The notes beneath the pieces were generated by a model. It was not told the DNA's origin. It saw nothing but the letters and a program-made list of their open reading frames with translations, and did no database searches. A program made the position numbers and the translations under genes. A stretch of DNA of 64,000 bases from Malurus cyaneus samueli (lineage: Eukaryota; Chordata; Aves; Passeriformes; Maluridae), in NCBI GenBank assembly GCA_009741485.1, contig CM019216.1, forward strand, positions 22,667,119-22,731,118. The letters run 5' to 3'. The number at the start of each line of letters is the position of its first letter. The first letter of the stretch is position 1. Below are positions 24,541 through 39,200 of the stretch, piece by piece.

Positions 24541-24845
24541 AATCACAGAATAAGCCGATTTGAAAGCGACTCACAAGAATTGTTGAGTCCAACTCCTGTC
24601 CCTGCACCATCCCCAAGGGTCACACCCTGTGCCTGAAAGCATTGTCCAAACACTGCTTGAACTCTGTCAGGCTTGGTTCTGTGACAGCCTGGGGAGCCTG
24701 TTCCAGTTCCCAGGCACCCTCTGAGTGAAAAACTTTTTCCTGATATCCAGCCTAACTCTGCCAAATACAACTTCAGGTCATTCCCTTGGATCCTGTCATG
24801 GGTGTGCATTTGAATCTCCCCAGGCTGAGCAGCAAGCTCAATCTC
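24541..24845 (-). mobile_element. CR1 LINE fragment, about 300 bp
   Basis: It starts aatcacagaataagccg and continues through the familiar cctggggagcctgttccag and ttcctgatatccagcc blocks, so it is an antisense CR1 3' region. The 5' part is truncated near the ccaggctgagcag block. Confidence 0.85.
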
Positions 24846-26910
24846 AGTTCAGTTATTTAGTCTCACATTCAGGTTTGCATCACAACTGCTTTGTTCACTT
24901 TCAGTCTTTGAGAAGCTCAATATAGTTTATTTCAATTAAAAATGCTTGCTCAGAGGGTCTTGGGTAGACAAAAATTCATCAGGCCCTACATGAAAACTGC
25001 ATACTTCAGCTCAAAATGAGCTGTGCCTACAGAGAAAACAAAAGAAGAAAATTTATTGTTAAATAGGAAAGTATTACAGTAAGGGTAGTCACCTTCAGGG
25101 ATAAATGGCACATAAATTAGGAAGTCTTTAAGGTGACAATTCTCACATCACATATAGGTTTAACTACTAATTAATAGACTAAGTACAGTCTAAGTACTGC
25201 TGCAGTTTCCTCACTTCTTCATTGGATCTAAGCCATTACAGAATTTTTAAGTCTGTGAATGGTTCAAGACCTGGTTCTATTTAATTTCATATTTTGATAT
25301 ATGAGCCATAATGGCTGCTAAATAGCAAAGCATCAGCTGAAACACAGTGAAAAGAGGAAAGAGCTTTTTTCTGCTGATCCAACCATGCATCCAGGGCAGG
25401 TCAAGCAAATCAGGGTGTTCATACCTTCAGAATTACTGGAAAGTCTTCTTACTAGATACTGCAGGAAAAGATTTAGTATTTTGGACTGATAGGCCAGATA
25501 TTTCTTGCCTCACCTGAAGACATTTCTTTGTTTATCCTTTGACCTTTACCATGAGAAAAATGAAACGAAGTATCTTATATTAATTTTAACTATAATTATC
25601 ACATAAACAGGATAGAGATATTATATCAAATTTACAGTTTTGTGTTGCCTGGCATGCAAAGTTTGACTTTCTTAAGCTGTGCCAATTCTAAGCTACACAA
25701 CTGGTGAAAAGATGTCAGAAAAATTCACTTTGGAATTTCTAATGCAAACTGAGACTTGGCTGTAACATGGCAGACTTGAGCTCCAGACAAAAAGAGGTTC
25801 AGCCTTTACATGTTATCTATCACTTACTTTCATCTCACCTTTTGGCCAGATTTCAGATTTTTGAGGAAAATTGAAAATATGGAAGAAGACCAGGGTTTTA
25901 GATTTTCATGTCAATGGACCATGTTCAGAAAAAAATAGATCAAAGTTGAGTATACAGAGCAGTACAGACAAATCCTACATAACTAACTGATAATAGTAAC
26001 AGTGCTCATGTTTCAGGCTGAAAAAGACGATAGTATTTTCATGGCACACTTGAACATTTATAGACAGGCTAAGGCTCTTTGAATTTGTCTGTGTGTCCAT
26101 AATTGATCTAAAAATGACAGTGCAGTTCACTGGTGTCTTGTTGAACTAAGGCATTTAAAAGAGCAGTATCATTATCAGTAGAGCACAGAAAAAAATGATA
26201 AGTGGTTTCCTGTATGTAACCTAGTCCAACAGAATACTATTATCCTAAAAAACCTGTGACTTATGAATGAGAATATAAATTCATAACCTATAGAATGAAA
26301 AATCTATTTTTTGGTGAAACTGTGGATGGAAATGTAGTCCCTTCTACACTACTATGAATCTGAATTATGTTGAAAACCTTGCCAATTTTTATTTGCTTCA
26401 TATAATTAGGTTTTAATAAGTTGACCAAAAAAGGCAACTACAACAAATTTAACATATGTAACAAATAAGAAATTTGCAAGAGGATTTGAAGGATCTGGCA
26501 GACTGCCATTTACCACAATGTCTTGGAACAAGATAAAGTCATCCATAATTTAACAGATGTTAAACAAAATTAAAAAAAAAAAAAAAGTTCTATTGCTAAA
26601 AATTTCTTACAGTGAATTCAGATTTGGCTCCACATTCATAACAGTGACTTGACAAATGAAAAGCAAGAATTCAGTTAAATAAAATACATAATAGAATGGC
26701 CACACACAGCGTGAGAACTCAAAAACTACTGAAAATATTTGTACTGTTCTGAAAGTCATCTTGATTAAAATTTAACTATGCATTCACTGCTTCTATCTGG
26801 TTTTCCTGAAAAGAACAAAAAATTCAACTTCAAACATATTAAAACATCTTGGTGTTAATACATTTTCTCATCTGCAGAAGTACCAAGCAAAGGGTTCTGT
26901 ATTACAGTAA

Positions 26911-26916
26911 TTTATT
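26911..26916 (-). promoter_or_regulatory. Possible HMGCLL1 polyadenylation signal
   Basis: An AATAAA on the minus strand lies about 190 bases after the HMGCLL1 stop codon. It is a plausible 3' end, but a longer untranslated region is possible. Confidence 0.4.
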
Positions 26917-27106
26917 TCTTACTTATAAATCAGACAATTTTTGACAAGACAGTACAGTACAATAGCTCTACCCATAACAAAAAATTATATATGGGTTCTA
27001 TTTTGCTTCTTTGATGAAATTGTTTTCTTCTGTTTTTTTCCTGATGCAAATGTCCTTGGTCAAGGTAAATGGAAAATGTAATCAAGCTGCAAAAACAAAA
27101 ATCCAT

Positions 27107-27220
27107 TTAATTGCTAGTTCCAGTATTAAAGGAAGCTTGTGCAACCTTCGAGTTTGTTTTCTTGTTCAAAGCTGTGCAGATGAAGTTTCCAGCTTCCATC
27201 ACAGCATAAAGATTTACTCC
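27107..27220 (-). CDS. HMGCLL1: HMGCLL1 last coding exon
   Basis: Read on the minus strand, an acceptor (ttttttag) precedes 37 codons and a TAA stop at 27109-27107. It starts [11 protein letters not shown] and contains [12 protein letters not shown], as in the human protein. The last residues, T-G-T-S-N, extend slightly past the human end. No Cys-Lys-Leu peroxisomal signal is present, which fits HMGCLL1 rather than HMGCL. Confidence 0.94.
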   Translation of the reverse strand, partial: GVNLYAVMEAGNFICTALNKKTNSKVAQASFNTGTSN

Positions 27221-30200
27221 CTAAAAAACAGGTGAAAAATGTTAAGAATAATAAATGCACATGCTGAAAATGCTTAGACTCCAAGTTTTTTGCTCCAGGG
27301 TCTAATTTTTGCAAACAAAGGGCCTGATTCATGTTATAGGTCAGTAATGGCAATCAGTAGAGCTACAGTGATTTACAGAATAGCTACAGCTTCCAATTTG
27401 AAAGGTTCTGCTACTTTGAGAGCGATTTCTTGTCCCATTGGCAGTGGAGCAAATACTGGAGTAATATCTTTCAAACTCAAAAGAATCTGGAATAAGGACT
27501 GGAACTACAGCTAAAAGTTAGAAGAAAAATATGGTGTCTAAATTTATCATCCAATGCTATGAAACTTCATGCTTGTAAATACCCCACTTATAGCTCAGGC
27601 AAATGGAGCAAACACACTTGTACAGGCAACTGAATTCAGGAGAAATTGGCTCCTAAATTCTCTTGAATAACTATAGTCTCCTTCTTGAAAGAGTCTGTTT
27701 CAATACAAAATTACAATTACATTGATAGCACAGCTGAGCAAAAATTACAGCTGCTTTAACTGCCCATGCAACAAAACATGTCCCTTGAGCAACTGTTTTT
27801 TAACTAAGATACATATCAGTACTGCTTGATTGCCATAATTAAATCAGATCCCTGATTAAAGAGGCAAAAAACTTCATTAAAAGTCTCCTTTATTACTCAC
27901 ATATAGTAAAAGTTTTAATGGTAGATCATATAAGTAATGTATGTAAGTACTTGCTCCAAAGATTGGAATTTAGAAGCCAGTAAAGTTCCTGTAGAAAGGA
28001 TGCAAAAGGGGACTTTGAACTACCAACACACTGGAAAGTCACACAAACCTGGGAGAAGGGTGTCAATCTCCATTAAAGAACACAAGGTGTATTGCACCAG
28101 AAATACACTTTCATCACACTTCCAAATTGAAGCTCTAATGTTCAGACCAAAACCTGATTTAAATATGTAGTCCTTTAATTGGACCTAGCACTTACTTCCA
28201 TGTTCTGTGGCAAACTCTGCCTTTTTCATTCTTGGAATTGGTTCAAAATGGTAATTCTAGTAAATCATTTTAGTAGAAATGCAATCAAAACCACTTTTTA
28301 AATTGAAAAAAAAAGCTTCAGTTTCATAATCAGCTCTAGTATTTAGCATCATCTAGAACACAGAGTTCAAAGACATCTTTTTATATCTCATTTCAATAAA
28401 ATTACAACAAGGGTAATTTCAGTTTATTCTGTTTATCCTTTATTGGTCATTACTTTGGTTTAGTTTGTAAAGTGCTACGGGGCATAGAATAATAAAAAAA
28501 AAAAAATTAATCCATCTGTGCTTTTGAACAAAGAAGGAATGAGCCAAATACCACCATAGACATATTTGGTAATTAGATTATGGAAGATGTTAAAATAAAC
28601 TCCCTGAACTACACAATATTCATGTTTTCATCACTGTAACACTGCATAATGTGATATGTCTTGATAAGAAACATATCTTCCCAATTCACATTCATTAAAT
28701 GGAATATATGTACCTCTGCTTTTTATATTGTCTGACATGATATAAGTGTTGTGAACCAAAGAGTATTACCATGAGGCCACAAAACCCAGCATTCATGAGC
28801 AAGGCTCATAGACGGGAATGGGACAGGAGTAGGTGTTTGCAAGGTTGTCAACAAAATAATGTCTCTTCAGACAGATGTTCAGAACATACTTAGTAAGTAT
28901 ACTTGGTAACCTTACCATATATCCAGAATTACTCCTTCACACCAAGGAATGAATTTCCAAAAAAAAAGCCCCAAAGAAAAGTGATTCCAATATTATCTAT
29001 AAACTTAGGTAAGTGCCTTAAATCAGAAAAGCTTCTGCCATAAGGCAAAATCCTTAAATTCCCATTGACTTCAAAATTATTTCACATTTAGTCTGCCAAA
29101 GATTCATTTCATGGGTCACTTCTTGTTTGCATGATTTGAAGAACAGTATAGAAAAAGCATCAATTATAATTTTAATGGATCTGTTTAATCTGAACTCAAT
29201 AATTCACATATTTTACAGATTACTCTGAGTTGGAAGGGACCCACAAGCACCATGAATTCCAGTTTTTAAGTGAATGGCCCATACGGGAAATTGAACCTGT
29301 GACCTTGGTGTTATCAGAACTATGCTCTGACCAACTAAGCTGAAAAAATGTATGGCTAAATAGAGTCCAATATTGCCTGACGCTTTAGGTGAGTTCAGTC
29401 AAGAAGCTCAATGCTTTAGTGTATAGTAGAGATGAACATGAGAAAGTGCTCCTTGCAAATGGACAACATTAGCAATTACAATTCTGGTTTTTTGCCATTA
29501 CACAAAAAGGAAATTATTAATAGGTTTCTGCAATAATGATTTTACAGAATTGGAAATGTTACCAAACCAACCAACATTATATGACCAAAGCTCATATATA
29601 ATGGTAATAACTTTGAGGCTCCAGGTCTCTCCTCCAGTAAAACACTCCTTACATAAATCCTTTCTGAGCCAGAAAGGATTCAAGAAGCAAAGCCTTGTGT
29701 TTTGCTATTGCATAATGTAAAATCTAAAATTAAACAAAACCTAAATAAAAACAAAACAAAAGAAGGCTTAAGCATTTGATGGTGAGATGATCTCCATGGG
29801 ATTTGGTATCAGCCTTTAGAACAAGCTGGATTCTTGCTTGGCCACCAGATTGGTAACAGATTAACCAATCTTTTCAAGAAGCCCGGGACACAGTATATTT
29901 CATATAATCAGACTACTTTTGCTTAATTGCTTCCTCTTGTTATGAGTCAGTTGGAAAGGTCAATGAGTATTTTGCCCAAGGAAAGACTATACTGAAAGCC
30001 TAAGTCTAAGGTGCACAGCAATGTAAAGTGAAATGCATGATTTCTCCTCCTTATTTCAAAGTATTGTTTATTCAAAAGAAAAAAAAAAATCTTTCTCATG
30101 AAGAAAAGCCATCCCAAAGTGTGTATAAACAGTTCAAAGCAGAGTCCACCTGCACAGTGGGCACTTATGATTAAACCTTTGCTAAACATGTGTCTGACAT

Positions 30201-33200
30201 CTACCCTGAATTCCCTGAAAAGCAGATAAATGCTGAGAGTGAGCTCTGTAAGGCACTGAATGTGCTTTAACAATACCCAGGGAATGTGGAATTCAGTAAC
30301 AAGTTCCATAATCCTTCCATGACAAGGAACTCCATCGGCAGTACACCACACAGAACTGCAGCCTACAAACAAGTGGTAAGTTCCAATGAGCTCCTCAATA
30401 AGGCAAATCTTCTTATTTCAGACATCAGGCATTTAAATTTCTGTCTGCAATAGTTTTAATGCAAACCACACACTTTGTAGTTTTGGCAGTTCTTTTTATG
30501 TTCTCCTTTGAACTTGACTCTCCAAGTCTGTGTCTAAATTAAACATGAAGTTACTACAAGTTTGAGTTAGCACAAACTCACTATGTCACATATCCAGAAC
30601 AACGGTGACCGACAGGAATGCCAAAGAGCACATTTATTGAAGAAGGCAGTAACTGAGTCCTACAAATACAGAATAATTAACATACCAACCAAGCCAGAGC
30701 TACTAAATGTGTGCTCTTGAGGTGTGGATGTTCACTGGAATGGTTCATTAAAGTGCAGCTCGGTGCAAATAAGCTGCTCTGCCCTCTCCTTTAAGAACAG
30801 GGCTGCTAATAAAAATGACTGTGAAGCCTCCAGCCAGTAACAGGTTCTGCACAATTTTGAAATATATTAAGTGGGTACCTGAGAAATAACAATTACCTGT
30901 TCTTGGGCTCCAAACATCTCAATTTTTTTTCAACTTTGAAGTCAGAAAAATTGGCAACAAAATAATAAGCACTATGAGCCAAATCCAAAACTGTGACAAA
31001 AGCTGAGGTCTGCTCAGTTTTTCCACTGTAGAGATGATCAACTCCTGGAGCAATATCTACAGTACTGAATGTTTTGTGGTTACTGAGGCAGAGCAATGAC
31101 ACAAAGCAGCTGCTACTAAGTTCCTCACTGCTGTAGTAGGAAGAAGGGGAGTGTTCAAATTATGTTAAATACATGAACCATTTCAACTCTAAATTGCTAA
31201 TGAAGACAACATAATTCCTGTTATATGTCAAGTCCTATTAAAGCACTGAGTTTGCAAAAACTATTATGTGCTCCCAAAATTTTATTGTGCAGCACAAGTT
31301 ATTGTCAGGTATGTATCTCATGTTTCCTAGAAAAATATTCTTGTTTTCCTTAAAGTCTTGAGTAGAAAGTAAAAATATCTTACGGTGTTGATCCCCAGAC
31401 CATTAAGCATGTATATCACATCCTCTGTGGCTACATTTCCAGTAGCACCTTTTGCATAGGGACAACCACCAAGTCCTGCAACAGATGAATCCACTACAGT
31501 AACTCCCATCTGGAAAATAAAAACACAAAAATGAAGTATCAGAACAGGGTATTATTTATAATTTTTCATAAATGGCAGGCCATATGTATTAGTCACCATG
31601 CATAAAATGTGCATTTCTCCACAAATGGATGTTTTTTCGAGGAAATTCCTTATAATGGCTTTAGTCCTGATATCTTTAGAAGGTAAGACTTTTCAAACAT
31701 AGGATATGGAACAAAGAACTAACATTCCATTATATTTGATTTTGGCAGATAAGATGATTGCTCTTTTAGAAACAGATGTTAGTCTTTTCTCTCTTTATCT
31801 TTTAATATGGTGTTTTTATATAACTTGAATCTAGTATTGCAGAGGCTTTCATGCAAAAAACCCACAGTCAATGCAAGCTCTCCATAGATATATAGACAGG
31901 TTCTGAGCTTGACTTGAAATACTTTTAAGAGAATATTTGGTGCATGGTGTTGAGCTTTCTCATTTAAACTAGCCTTAAATTAAGACTTGAAAAAACACTC
32001 AGCAGTCATAAATTCATAATTTTTTGCTTCTTATTTTCTTCCTGCTGCATTCAAATGTCTTTTCTCTTCTGATCCACTCAGCATATTCATGATAAAAAAT
32101 AGCAAAATAAGTTACCAATTTCACCCAGGAGATAATATAACATTTCCTATGGAATGAAGCCTTCCCTAGGAGACTCATAAGGGAGAGGGGAAAAAATGGA
32201 GCCAGTGATTTCCACTGATTTGTTTACTGAGCTCCTGTACCCTCTTCCTTTTGTGATTTGGTTTTAAAATAAAGCTGAAACTGGAAAGCAATCTTTTTCT
32301 GTTACAACATGTTAGATATGTGATCCAGGACACTGAGTCTCTTTTGTCAGAGAAAGCTCTTCAGCCTTCCCTTTGCCTCTGGAGGCATTTAGGCTCTAGA
32401 GATAATCAGAAGCAGGCAAGGGAATTAGGCAGAACAGTTATTACATTTTCAAAGACACTAGCTTCTCTCTGCCTTAAGCACACTAGAGGGGTTCCCTTCC
32501 CCACAGGAATATTTTGGACAGACATACACCAAAACTGTAGAAGGACAAGTCAGGCAGATTGAAATTCAGGACAGGAGTTCCTGTGCAGGGATAAATTTTG
32601 CAAACTCTAACTTTGACTTTGGGTGCAGACACATTCAGAGGTTAAACCATGCATGATACTCGCATTCCAAGGCAGTAAGTTTGGCTTAGAGGCCTGAGTG
32701 CACAGATTGCTGATTACCCTTCACAGATTGCTGATTACCTATCTTTGCAGGCTGCTCTGGGAGCCTGAGCTCCTTCACAGACATGCACACAACAAGCTGG
32801 CAAGGTAAGCAACTGATATGTCCTGCATGTTGAAGTTGCTAAGTCCCCTTTCCAAGAATACCCATTGTTTTTTCCGTCTTGAAATATACTTCCCTAATGT
32901 GGGGGTTCCTTTTTGTATCTGCTTCTAGTTTTAACAGTGCTGTCCTTAGTTTCATTGTTGGCCTTACAGGCTTTTGGAACTTTGGGCATTTCTGGAGAAC
33001 AATAATAAAGAAGGAAGTGTTGTCCTAGGTCCTCTCCTTGGAGAGAGAGTATTATCTTGAGCTAGGTAGCTGCTGAAAGCCTGTAATAAAGGCCTCAAAG
33101 GAGTGAAGGTGCATAACTGCGACAGGCAAGACAGTGCTGTTTAATATTGCCCACACAATGAGAGTCTCTAAAAAGACACATTGTACTTTAAAGTCTGCTA

Positions 33201-36200
33201 ATCTGTGACTTACGGTCTGAATCACTGAATTGCGTGTTTCACATTTCAGTCACTTGTCACACTCTTTGCGTAACCCACCAGTCAGAAAATGTGCTGTACA
33301 ACACATCTGTGGTCCAGTACACAGAGGATATGCACTTATGACAGGTGGAAATTCTGTCTGTTTTTGCAAGAGCTTCTAAGATTCATACATTTACTCTAGA
33401 AGTCATTGCTCCAGGATCGACAGTGGCAGCTTTCAGCTTGCAAGTGTCCCTGCAGAGACACACTTAAGGCTTCTTCCTAGAAAGATTTTGAGTATGGTGA
33501 AGGTGTGCAGAAAAGGGCATCTAACCTATGATGTACAGATATGATACAAGTATGATCCCACTACTATGCCAGCTCTTTCAGTCTGATTTTAAGATTTGCA
33601 TCAGAAATCACAGTTTCAGAGGAAAAGGTAAAAGAAAGTGTCATTCATGGAGTTTTTCTCAATCTGTAAGGTTATGTCATAACTGCTAGAGCATTTTTCT
33701 TCATATACTTATTTTCAGTAACTTTTACATGGGGGTAAAATCCACAGACAAATAATGTGGTGAGGTACATCATGGTTGTTAAATTCCCAAGGAATATCAG
33801 CAAACTCAGAAACAGCTTCAGTAGCATATAAACAGTCATTTTTTAATCCCAGTGAGTTATCTCATTAAATACTTGTCCTTTGGCAAAAAAATGGGAAAAA
33901 AGCCAACTAAATTGTATCTGGTAAAAAACAGCCAAAAAGTTTTGTCAGTACCCTACTCCAGTCCTTTACAGGGTTCTCACTGGAAGCAAAACCAAGAAAC
34001 AATATCCTTCCAGCATTTAAAGGGCACGTTTTCCAAAGGCATTGAATATTTATACATACTAATTCTTGATATCCTTGCAGTTCTGAATTTGCAATACAAA
34101 TCTTGCAACACTGAGGTACAGGTTGCTTATAATTGGTGAAAGTGCTGGTGACTTTATGGAGGGAATAGGACATCACAGTAACTTGAAGGTAACATGAAAC
34201 ACCTATCTTTGTCTAACCCCATCCTTGTGTTGTCAGGCAGCCTTGTTTGAGTTATTCAAAGTACCCCCATTGGAAGCTCAGACAATTTATCCCAATGTAG
34301 ATGCAAGAGCATAGGAAAACCTGATACCTTCCCACAAGCAGTGGGAGCAGTAACTTCCTCATGACAGACTGTGACAATTGCTCTGTTTTTTAAATCATTG
34401 ACTATAATGGCTAAATATGAAAAGCTCTAGTCACAGGTTTACAATGGTAGCATCCTTTGAGGGGGGCAATGCCTTTAACCCTAGTTCAGGAGACTTAATC
34501 CATTCCTTTCCAGAAATAGTGTATAAACATAAAGTCTCTAAAATTGTATTGCCTTCTGGAGGTATTGTATCGCTATCAAACTTTGTGTTAGAAAAGGTCT
34601 TGACGTAGCATATGTAACACAGCAACCCTGACTGACCTCCAAATCTGTCAGTTCATCAAATCAGTGGTCATAATATGCAATGAGCAGGTGTCTCTCTTTC
34701 AAGATAATGTCTTAAAGTTCTCTTCACGATGATTTTGATATAATATGTACTGCAACACACTGATATTTCAGCAGCAGGGTCAGCTGCATCTGCCTGCCCC
34801 TGCATGTTGTGCAATTACAATGTGTTTGCAGACTCAAGTGCAGAATCACTGCAGTTCATCTTCAGTGTGGCCCCATTCAAAAAATTCTTAAATAGTCCAT
34901 ACCCCGAGCTCCAGTCTAACAGTGCTAAAAACAGATGTTGGAAAATACCCCTTAGCAGTGCTACTAACTAATTTGGAGGTTGATATTACAGCCCAGGCTG
35001 GCCAAGCGCAGAGTCCGAAACAGCACCTAATAAATAACTTCTCTGCAAGTTGGAGCAGCTATGAAACTGTTTTGCTTTTGCAGCCATTAAAAGCACAAGA
35101 AAATCTAAAAGAAAATCTAAAAATTCACACAATATGTAAAACAAGATCTTTTCCTTCTTCCAATCTCCAGTATTTGTCAGTCTTTTACAGGAGATAATGA
35201 GTTTCAATCCTTTTAGCAATCCAAGCTTGCAAAGCTTTTACTGCCAATATGAAAAAAAAAGCTCAGAGTCTCACTGTCACTTCCTGACAGGCACTAAATT
35301 GTGCTGAGACTCATGAGAAGCTGAACTGCAACTATTTCATAGGTTATGTCCTAGATGAGCACTCACCGAGCTGCTTACATATGGACATGTATGGCGGTGA
35401 ACAAAGGCTTGGCTTCCAGGACAACCATAGCACTCCAATCTTTTTTGACACTTTTTGATCATCACTGCATTCCTGACAGTGGTTCCTGAACACCTTCCAA
35501 ATTTTAACTTTGGCTAGCTTTTCCTTATTCTTTGGAGAAGGCAGAGGACTTCTTGCTCCTGTCCCATGCTAACTTCCTAATTCCCCAATGAGAAAGCAAG
35601 GAATTAAATTGATCACCTTTGTCAAACAGCCAGTTTTAACAGGAAACCATTATTGCCAGTGAATAATAAATGTTTCATGTTTCTCAGTTTGCTTTCCTAG
35701 CTCCCCATAACTTCTTGTTGGGACAGTCTCCTTCCTTACTGATCTTTAAACCTGGCTTGTCTGGCAGGAATGTATGTGGTATAAATCAGAAGCTATAAAT
35801 CAGATCTCTCATAAATTAGGCTTCTTCTAAACTATGGGATTTTGAAATCATAATAACTAGGATACCAGGTATACATTAAACAGGAAAAGATTTGTGCCAC
35901 AGAGTCTAGGGGCCACAGCATGGTGAAGTTCAGTGCCAAGATGGTGAATGCAGATATAACAAAGAATCAATGCACCAGTTCAGCATTTGTTCAAGGAAGG
36001 GAGAAGGGAGGGCGGAAGAAGTAAGAGGAGGACCCACATATGGGTCCATTATTATGACCCAGCCTGGTCAAAGGCTGCCAGCTCAAAAGGCAGCACAAGA
36101 CTAATGCTATTTAATCCTGCAGCCCCAACAGTGCCTAGCTGGCACTCTTGGGATGCCGTGGTTCTGCCATGTTACTGTGTTTCTCTGGCATCAGTCTGCT

Positions 36201-39200
36201 CCCCACTGCCACAGGGTGTGCCACTGGCAGAAACACCCTCTCCTGTAGAGAGATGGAGAGGTAACCACAGAAACATAAATAACTATGCCAACAATGCTTA
36301 AAAATGGTTCAGTGCCCACAATGAGCCTTCCCTCATTTATACTGTTGTCTAAAATCAAAGCTTGCCATTCTCCGTATATCAATAAAATAAATGTATGCAA
36401 ATAATTATTATTTGGATATTTAAGAAATTAGAAACATAAATTTCTACATATAAGGCAATAAAACGGGATAACAGCTCTCTGTGGAAATCTCTGAAAGTTA
36501 TCTGCATTTCCTTCCTGCTTTTTTTCTCTGCTCTTGCTAAAGAGTAATACATCACACAACTGTTTTTCAGGGTCAATGCCATCCCAACTGACCACAGGGT
36601 GTCACTGTTACATTAAAATCTGTAATTTCCCAGTTCATATAGTTTGAAAATTAATACATTCAGCAGGAAAAAAAAATCCTTTTCTCCCAAAACATATTGA
36701 GATGCAAGCAATTTGTGGGCAGGCATGCCATATAAAATAGGTTAATACAGCATTCCTTCAAGTTATTGCACACATCTTTTGGTATTGCTACTGACACATT
36801 TATTATAAGCAAAGCTGGCAATGACATCCAGAGTTTAAGTTCCCTAACACTTTCCATCATAAGGCCCTACTTTCAGTTGTTTATTTCTTTGTCAGCCTTT
36901 AACTGCTGGAACTTATATTTCCCATACCTCGTCTCTGCCTCAGATTGGATTGTTTTGAAAGTTTTGGTGAAAAATGGGCTTGGCCACTTCTGGTAACAAG
37001 TTTTGGGGAAGAACAACATTCTGTTATGCTAATATTCAGTAATTTCTACACGACTTTCTTGGAGATATTCCTGTAGCTTTGCAGTCTCAAATTCGGCACA
37101 GGAGGGATACTGATGTTAAGATATCCCAGTCTGGACTTAGTTATAAGCTTAGGGAAGTTCCACCTTATCGTCAGACACTGGTCAGTCTGGGGAATAAAAT
37201 GCTCAAGGGTCAAGAGAATAGCAGCTGACCATGCTCTCTCTCAACCTCAACAAAGAACTGAGAAGCAATTTCTCTGAGACTGAGTTGCAAAATCTGTGTC
37301 TCTGATTGACAATGCATCACCTGGACTAAAAGCCTCTCACTGGTGGGCTTGAGCAATGGAATCTGTTCTGCAGTCCAGGTCTTCAGAGAACATTCATGGA
37401 TGCTCAGGGAGAATCCATTCTATTCAGCATGAGATTGGTTTTGAGATTTCTGTAAGCTAAAAAAAATTCTATGCCATAATGTAATATAGTGAAGCAAATG
37501 CTCACAAATCACTATTCTTATCGCCTATGCAGGGTTATTGTGCTCTATTTAGGAATATATGCACTCTTTTATTTGAAAAACACTGGGGTTTGCTGGTGCA
37601 GGGTTGTGCACAACTCGAGCTCTCTTGCTGAAGATCACAAAGCTGCAGGGGGAGCAGGAGGCACGCCAAGGTCTTGTTGAAACCCATGAAGATGCAATGA
37701 TCATCAGAACAGCAAGCGACTTTCCAGTCTCCCTCCCTTCCCTCCCCAGGCAAGCCAGGGCATTGCCAGATGCTGCTGTTGACTCAATGTAAGTAGCTAC
37801 TGCCCCAGTTGCTCTTCAGCAGAAGCTGTTGCTCTCAAGCAAACCTCTGATAGTTTAACAATTTATCTGCTTACTATGTCACAAGAGAACCTGATCGATA
37901 AACACAAGATATTTGTTCTGGAGACAAAAGTGTGGACACACTTTTAGAAGACCAGTTGTTGGAGCAAAGAAAATTATCTTGGGATCTGAAGGGAATGGGG
38001 GAACTAGAGAGAAAAGGCGAAGGGCAGCTTTGGGATAGGCTGGGAGAGAAGTGCCTAGTCCAGAGGTACAACAGCTGTGCCAGGTTGCCAGTGCCCTACA
38101 TGCAGTCAGGTAACAACAAGGATTTTCTCATATGCTACATGACAATGTAAATGAATAAAAATAAACTGGAAAACAAACAGAGGGCTTTGAATGGACAGGG
38201 GAGATAAATGATTACTTAACTTCATGCTAAAGTTACTGAGGGTGGCTTTGAGATAGGAAAATTTAGCTGAGACTCGAGAAAGAATGTTTGGAGCTGTTGA
38301 CAGTCAAGGTCCAATGAAGAAAGGAAGAGATATCCACTTACTGCCATGGATGGCTCAAAGAGGATAAACTGAGTAGTCACACACCCACTAAAATAAAATG
38401 GCTGAATTATCATAAAATGGGACATCAGCTGAGAAGGACAGAAAAGGTAAAAATCAATGTTTGAGATGCAGGCTGTAGACAGTGCACTTCTGTGTGAGCT
38501 ACAATACTGAAAAGACAGAGTGCTACTATGAATAATTGGGGAAGGGCACCGGTCTAGTATTTGAAGTGAAAAATGTGGAATATGTGAATCTATCAGTGAA
38601 AATGGCAAACCTGACTCAAGCATCACAGTATTTGAAAAGGTCCCTCTTTCCTGCATTCAGGGATGATGTAAATCAGCCTTATGCACCCCCTGTATTGTTA
38701 TCTGTACCTTAGGAAGAAACTACAAATTCTTTCAATCATGGGGTTTTTGTTCTCATTAGCTTCTGCCAACTCCCAACCCTTCTAGTAACTGCAAGACCAA
38801 TTTATGTTGAGTCACTTTTCAGCTTAAGCTGGGTGACCAAGTTGTTCCTGGAGGTGTAGTTTCCCTCACTGCATATAAGCAGAATATTTGCAGCATTATG
38901 GATGAAGTAGAAGCACCATTCTTTGCACCAATGTGAACAAACAAAATAGATGGGTGGCAGAAAACATCTATTGTTTTAAAATAAATTTGTAGCAATGACA
39001 GCATTTATAAAAACACAGAGAAAGTAGAGCAGAACTTTCAGCCCATAGTAGCATTACAGTACATCAGCATCAGGGCATCGAAAGGAACAAAATGGTAACA
39101 GCATTTAAAATCCCACCTGACTTCAATTCAGCCTGAGACTTCACACACCTGCCTCCCCTTGAGTCGGGAACATCACCCATCCATGAAAACCACTTTGTTT

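Larger units (their letters stand above)
19025..26910. other. Intergenic region between convergent GFRAL and HMGCLL1
   Basis: About 7.9 kb contains two CR1 fragments and one tandem duplication (listed separately). Scattered open frames of 60-117 codons occur on both strands with no family signature; 21700-22053 is the longest. No RNA gene was seen. Confidence 0.65.

Noticed and set aside
29276..29343. tRNA-Ile gene on the minus strand
   Set aside because: The acceptor stem and B box are degraded and it is fused to a CR1 tail, so it is the head of a SINE.
29947..30372. 141-codon minus-strand frame, considered as an HMGCLL1 exon or gene
   Set aside because: No similarity to HMGCLL1 or another family; its length is about what chance gives in AT-rich DNA of this size.
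38222..38656. 144-codon minus-strand frame in the HMGCLL1 intron
   Set aside because: Low-complexity Ser/Phe/Leu-rich translation with no recognisable motif or splice context; consistent with chance.
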